A stretch of DNA of 64,000 nucleotides, from assembly GCA_031427625.1 (NCBI GenBank), contig JANPNV010000054.1, positions 10,048-74,047 of the forward strand, read 5' to 3'. This stretch comes from JADKIH01 sp031427625. GTDB taxonomy: Bacteria; Bacteroidota; Bacteroidia; AKYH767-A; 2013-40CM-41-45. The notes beneath the pieces are model-generated. The model saw only the letters and a program-made list of their open reading frames with translations. It was not told the DNA's origin and made no database searches. The stretch's first letter is position 1; every line of letters starts with the position of its first letter. Positions 61,488 to 64,000 of this stretch are shown here, piece after piece. The translations under genes and the position numbers were made by a program.

Positions 61488-63002
61488 ATGGAATTTGATC
61501 TTCTGAAAGACGGCGAGTCAATAATAAAAGTAATCGGAGTTGGCGGTGGCGGAAGCAATGCCGTTAACCATATGTACCGCCAGGGAATAAAAGGCGTCGA
61601 ATTTATTGTTTGTAATACCGATGCTCAGGCACTAGAAATGTCACCGATTCCAAACAAAGTTCAGTTAGGCAGCAGCCTTACCGAAGGAAGAGGAGCAGGC
61701 GCTATTCCTGAAGTAGGAAGAAATGCAGCCATCGAAAATATCGAAGACATCCGAAAGGTTCTTCTTCAAAACACACGTATGGTATTCATCACAGCCGGTA
61801 TGGGTGGTGGAACAGGTACTGGAGCTGCTCCGATAATCGCACAAACTGCCCGTGAGATGGGTATACTTACTGTAGCTATCGTAACAATTCCATTTGAATT
61901 TGAAGGTAAGCGAAGAAGGCAACAGGCTGATGAAGGCATCGAATTGCTTAAGCAAAGTGTTGACACAATCATCATCATACAGAATCAGAAGCTGCGTGAG
62001 ATGTTCGGAAATCTGAATCTTACAGATGCATTTGCCAAGGCTGATAATATTCTAACTACTGCAGCTAAAGGAATTGCCGAGATCATCACTGTTACCGGTT
62101 ATATTAACGTCGATTTTGAAGATGTAAAGACAGCTGTGCAAAATAGCGGAGTCGCAATCATGGGATCTGCTATTGCAGAAGGCGAAAACAGGGCAGTAAA
62201 ATCCATTGAGCAGGCGCTGGCATCTCCGTTACTAAACGATGACAACATTAAAGGTGCACGATTTATTCTGATGAATATTGCTTCAGGATCGAAAGAAGTG
62301 ACAATGGATGAAATCGGAGATATCACAGACTATATTCAGGATAAAGCCGGACTATCAGCAGATATTATCTGGGGTAATTGCCACGACGAAAATCTCGGAG
62401 AGAAACTGTCTGTAACAATTATTGCGACTGGGTTTAAAACAAAAATCGAACTGGGAACAGAAATTACGAAAGCCAAAGAAAAAGCAAAGACAATTCATTC
62501 ACTGAATGAAGATGTGAAAACGGAGGCTACAGTTTCTGAAACAACAGCGGTCAAAGAACCCGAATTGTTTGAGCCAACTCTTAAAAAGGATATCACTGTT
62601 ACACAGGAAGAAAAAGAAGAGGTGACTTTTGAATTTGCCCTCAATACACCAAAGGAAAATATTTCTGCACCCATTCCCGAGCCCCGCGCATTTACCAGTG
62701 AGGAAAAAGGAGGTCATGTTGTGCATGATCTTTACGATAGCGAGCCCGAAGATTCTACTGATGAGCAATTGCGCAAGTCAAGGGAACGCATTATGAAACT
62801 AAAATCACTCAGCTACCGAATCGGTAATGCAAATATTTCAGACATGGAAAAAGAACCGGCTTATAAGAGAAGAAATATTAAACTCGACTCAGTACCTCAT
62901 TCCAGCGAATCGAGCGTTTCAAGATATACACTAAGTAATGAAGAGGAAAAAAAAGGAGAACTTCGTCAGAATAATTCTTTTCTTCATGACAACGTAGATT
63001 AA
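61488..63002 (+). CDS. ftsZ: Cell division protein FtsZ
   Basis: Tubulin-like GTPase that forms the division ring. The N-terminal nucleotide fold has GVGGGGSNAVNHM (about 18-30) and the tubulin signature GMGGGTGTGAAP (about 105-116). The core ends near residue 325. A linker of about 120 residues follows, then a conserved C-terminal part with AYKRRNIKLDSVPHSSESSVSRY, a tail type I recall from Bacteroidota FtsZ. The 504-residue length is long relative to E. coli but normal for the phylum. A strong terminator ends the cluster 33 bases downstream. Confidence 0.98.
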   Translation: MEFDLLKDGESIIKVIGVGGGGSNAVNHMYRQGIKGVEFIVCNTDAQALEMSPIPNKVQLGSSLTEGRGAGAIPEVGRNAAIENIEDIRKVLLQNTRMVFITAGMGGGTGTGAAPIIAQTAREMGILTVAIVTIPFEFEGKRRRQQADEGIELLKQSVDTIIIIQNQKLREMFGNLNLTDAFAKADNILTTAAKGIAEIITVTGYINVDFEDVKTAVQNSGVAIMGSAIAEGENRAVKSIEQALASPLLNDDNIKGARFILMNIASGSKEVTMDEIGDITDYIQDKAGLSADIIWGNCHDENLGEKLSVTIIATGFKTKIELGTEITKAKEKAKTIHSLNEDVKTEATVSETTAVKEPELFEPTLKKDITVTQEEKEEVTFEFALNTPKENISAPIPEPRAFTSEEKGGHVVHDLYDSEPEDSTDEQLRKSRERIMKLKSLSYRIGNANISDMEKEPAYKRRNIKLDSVPHSSESSVSRYTLSNEEEKKGELRQNNSFLHDNVD

Positions 63003-63034
63003 TATTAAAATAGTTCCATGTTAAGTTTCGTTCC

Positions 63035-63063
63035 GGCCCTCATAAATTGAGGGCCTTTTTTTT
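63035..63063 (+). terminator. Intrinsic terminator after ftsZ
   Basis: GGCCCTCA (63035-63042) pairs with TGAGGGCC (63048-63055) around a five-base loop, followed by eight T residues (63056-63063). This closes the dcw cluster. Confidence 0.92.
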
Positions 63064-63123
63064 ACAGGGAGTTTATCATTCATTAAAAATCATTTACTTC
63101 ACATATAATTTAGAACTACAACT

Positions 63124-63567
63124 ATGTCACTCGAAGAAACTATCAACTCTGACCTTAAAGCTGCAATGCTTAAAAAGGATGAAGCCGCACTCAGAGGATT
63201 ACGTGCCGTGAAGCAAGCGATCCTTATGGCAAAAACGTCCGGAGGCGGAAGTATTTCTGTCGAAGATGAATTAAAAATGCTTCAAAAACTTGTGAAGCAG
63301 CGAAAAGAATCTTTAGAAATTTTTAAACAGCAGGACAGGGAAGACCTTGCTAAAACTGAAATTGAAGAAATAGCTGTCATCGAAAAGTATCTGCCGAAAC
63401 AGATGAGTGAAGATGAAATTAGAAGCGAGCTTCAGAATATCCTGAGTCAGAATAATATCAACAGCCCGGCAGATATGGGCAGACTTATGGGAATTGCTTC
63501 AAAACATTTTGCCGGAAAGGCCGACAACAAGATTGTTTCTCAATTACTAAAACAGTTATTGGGCTAA
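63124..63567 (+). CDS. GatB/YqeY domain-containing protein
   Basis: A 147-residue YqeY-family protein similar to the tail domain of GatB, which binds tRNA in the amidotransferase. MSLEETINSDLKAAMLKKDEAALRGLRAVKQAI at the start and EIAVIEKYLPKQMSEDEI, DMGRLMGIASKHFAGKADNK at the end are the family signatures. The exact role of stand-alone YqeY proteins is not established. It sits behind the ftsZ terminator, so it is transcribed separately. Confidence 0.93.
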   Translation: MSLEETINSDLKAAMLKKDEAALRGLRAVKQAILMAKTSGGGSISVEDELKMLQKLVKQRKESLEIFKQQDREDLAKTEIEEIAVIEKYLPKQMSEDEIRSELQNILSQNNINSPADMGRLMGIASKHFAGKADNKIVSQLLKQLLG

Positions 63568-63624
63568 TCAATAGTACTTATGGTTGATTTTTAGCGGATA
63601 AGTATTGTGAATTCTGTTGGATTT

Positions 63625-63654
63625 TTGGTCACATGGGATATTTTTTTAATTTTG
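63625..63654 (+). promoter_or_regulatory. Promoter for the cold-shock gene
   Basis: A TTG at 63625-63627 and the -7 box TAATTTTG at 63647-63654 are separated by 19 bases, the consensus arrangement. The resulting leader of about 90 bases to the ATG at 63753 is long compared with other genes here, as is common for cold-shock mRNAs. Confidence 0.7.
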
Positions 63655-63752
63655 ACATCGTGACCCGCATTATCAATCGAATAATTCACAACGGCAATTT
63701 AATTAGCGGGAACAATTGTTTGTTGTGGAGTCAGTATTAATTTATTACCACA

Positions 63753-63947
63753 ATGAAAACGGGTAAAGTGAAATTTTTCAATGAAGCTAAAGGATATGGA
63801 TTCATTGTTACCGATGACGACCAAGCTGAAGTGTTTGTACATCACAGTGGTCTCATCGAGAAAATTCGTGAAAACGACAGTGTAGAATTTGAAGTAATTG
63901 ACGGAAAAAAAGGACAAAATGCAATTAATGTCCGAAAAATACAGTAG
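63753..63947 (+). CDS. Cold-shock domain protein
   Basis: A 64-residue single cold-shock domain that binds single-stranded RNA or DNA. RNP1 (KGYGFIV) and RNP2 (VFVHHS) are intact, and the basic and aromatic surface residues are kept. The protein is typical CspA-type in length. A long leader and its own promoter and terminator suggest a self-contained unit regulated at the RNA level, although cold induction is not shown by sequence alone. Confidence 0.96.
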   Translation: MKTGKVKFFNEAKGYGFIVTDDDQAEVFVHHSGLIEKIRENDSVEFEVIDGKKGQNAINVRKIQ

Positions 63948-63968
63948 GACAAAGATCTACAGTGAAAA

Positions 63969-63996
63969 AGAGAACCGAGAGGCTCTCTTTTTTTTT
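63969..63996 (+). terminator. Intrinsic terminator after the cold-shock gene
   Basis: AGAGAACC (63969-63976) and GGCTCTCT (63981-63988) form an eight-position stem with one A-C mismatch and a GAGA tetraloop. A run of T residues follows to 63996. Confidence 0.85.
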
Positions 63997-64000
63997 GGCA

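Noticed and set aside
63575..63604. Inverted repeat TACTTAT/ATAAGTA after yqeY
   Set aside because: Only seven AT-rich pairs with a 16-base spacer and no T-run; likely to arise by chance in AT-rich DNA.
1..64000. CRISPR arrays, insertion sequences, prophage, toxin-antitoxin or defence genes, tRNA and rRNA genes
   Set aside because: None was recognised by reading the sequence; gene content is conserved core genome throughout. A tRNA or small-RNA search program could still find something I missed.

Overview
The window reads as a chromosomal segment from a free-living, aerobic or respiring member of the Bacteroidota. The evidence is the gene content: gliding-motility genes gldB and gldC, a secreted enzyme with a type IX secretion (T9SS) C-terminal sorting domain, a complete alternative complex III operon joined to cytochrome oxidase genes, a DUF4270 lipoprotein, a fused hemC-hemD gene, and many promoters of the TAnnTTTG type used by the Bacteroidota primary sigma factor. 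The DNA is AT-rich by eye. Many genes start with TTG and few have a Shine-Dalgarno sequence. No rRNA, tRNA, insertion sequence, prophage or CRISPR array was recognised.

Layout. Positions 1-249 hold the 3' end of nuoK (complex I). Positions 418-14600 are scattered housekeeping genes on both strands: serine deaminase, a tandem universal stress protein, LepA, a PaiB-like FMN protein, glutamate racemase, a T9SS-exported sugar dehydrogenase-like protein, a gamma-carbonic anhydrase-like protein, a small lipoprotein, a glycosyltransferase, trmB, an alkyltransferase-like protein, Mrp and NifU-like Fe-S proteins, and an alpha/beta-hydrolase that lacks its nucleophile serine. Positions 14751-19859 hold glmS, DUF4270, a half-length glycogen-synthase-like protein and the divergent panC, a block I recall as recurrent in Bacteroidota. 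A cysteine desulfurase, a VIT1-like transporter and a cyclase-family hydrolase follow.

Positions 22929-34024 are one long respiratory operon, actABCDEF-coxB-coxA: quinol is oxidised by alternative complex III and electrons pass through cytochromes c to the oxidase. No subunit III gene follows. A small membrane protein on the other strand separates it from the haem operon hemA-hemCD-hemB (34931-38798). Then come korA and korB (2-oxoacid:ferredoxin oxidoreductase), nadE, an outer-membrane barrel protein, gldB-gldC, and engB with an alpha/beta-hydrolase.

Positions 47524-63002 are a textbook Bacteroidota dcw cluster for peptidoglycan synthesis and division: mraZ, rsmH, ftsL-like, ftsI, murE, mraY, murD, ftsW, murG, murC, ftsQ, ftsA, ftsZ. 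It is preceded by a three-repeat MraZ operator and closed by a strong intrinsic terminator. yqeY and a cold-shock gene with its own promoter and terminator end the window.

Most of the window is conserved core genome, and I do not see an obvious new defence or mobile system. The most interesting material is in the non-coding DNA and in degenerate enzymes: a 20-bp hairpin over the DUF4270 gene start, a pair of related inverted repeats in front of the respiratory operon, a hairpin plus T-run ending at the nadE start codon, likely leaderless promoters, a non-catalytic hydrolase and a half glycogen synthase.
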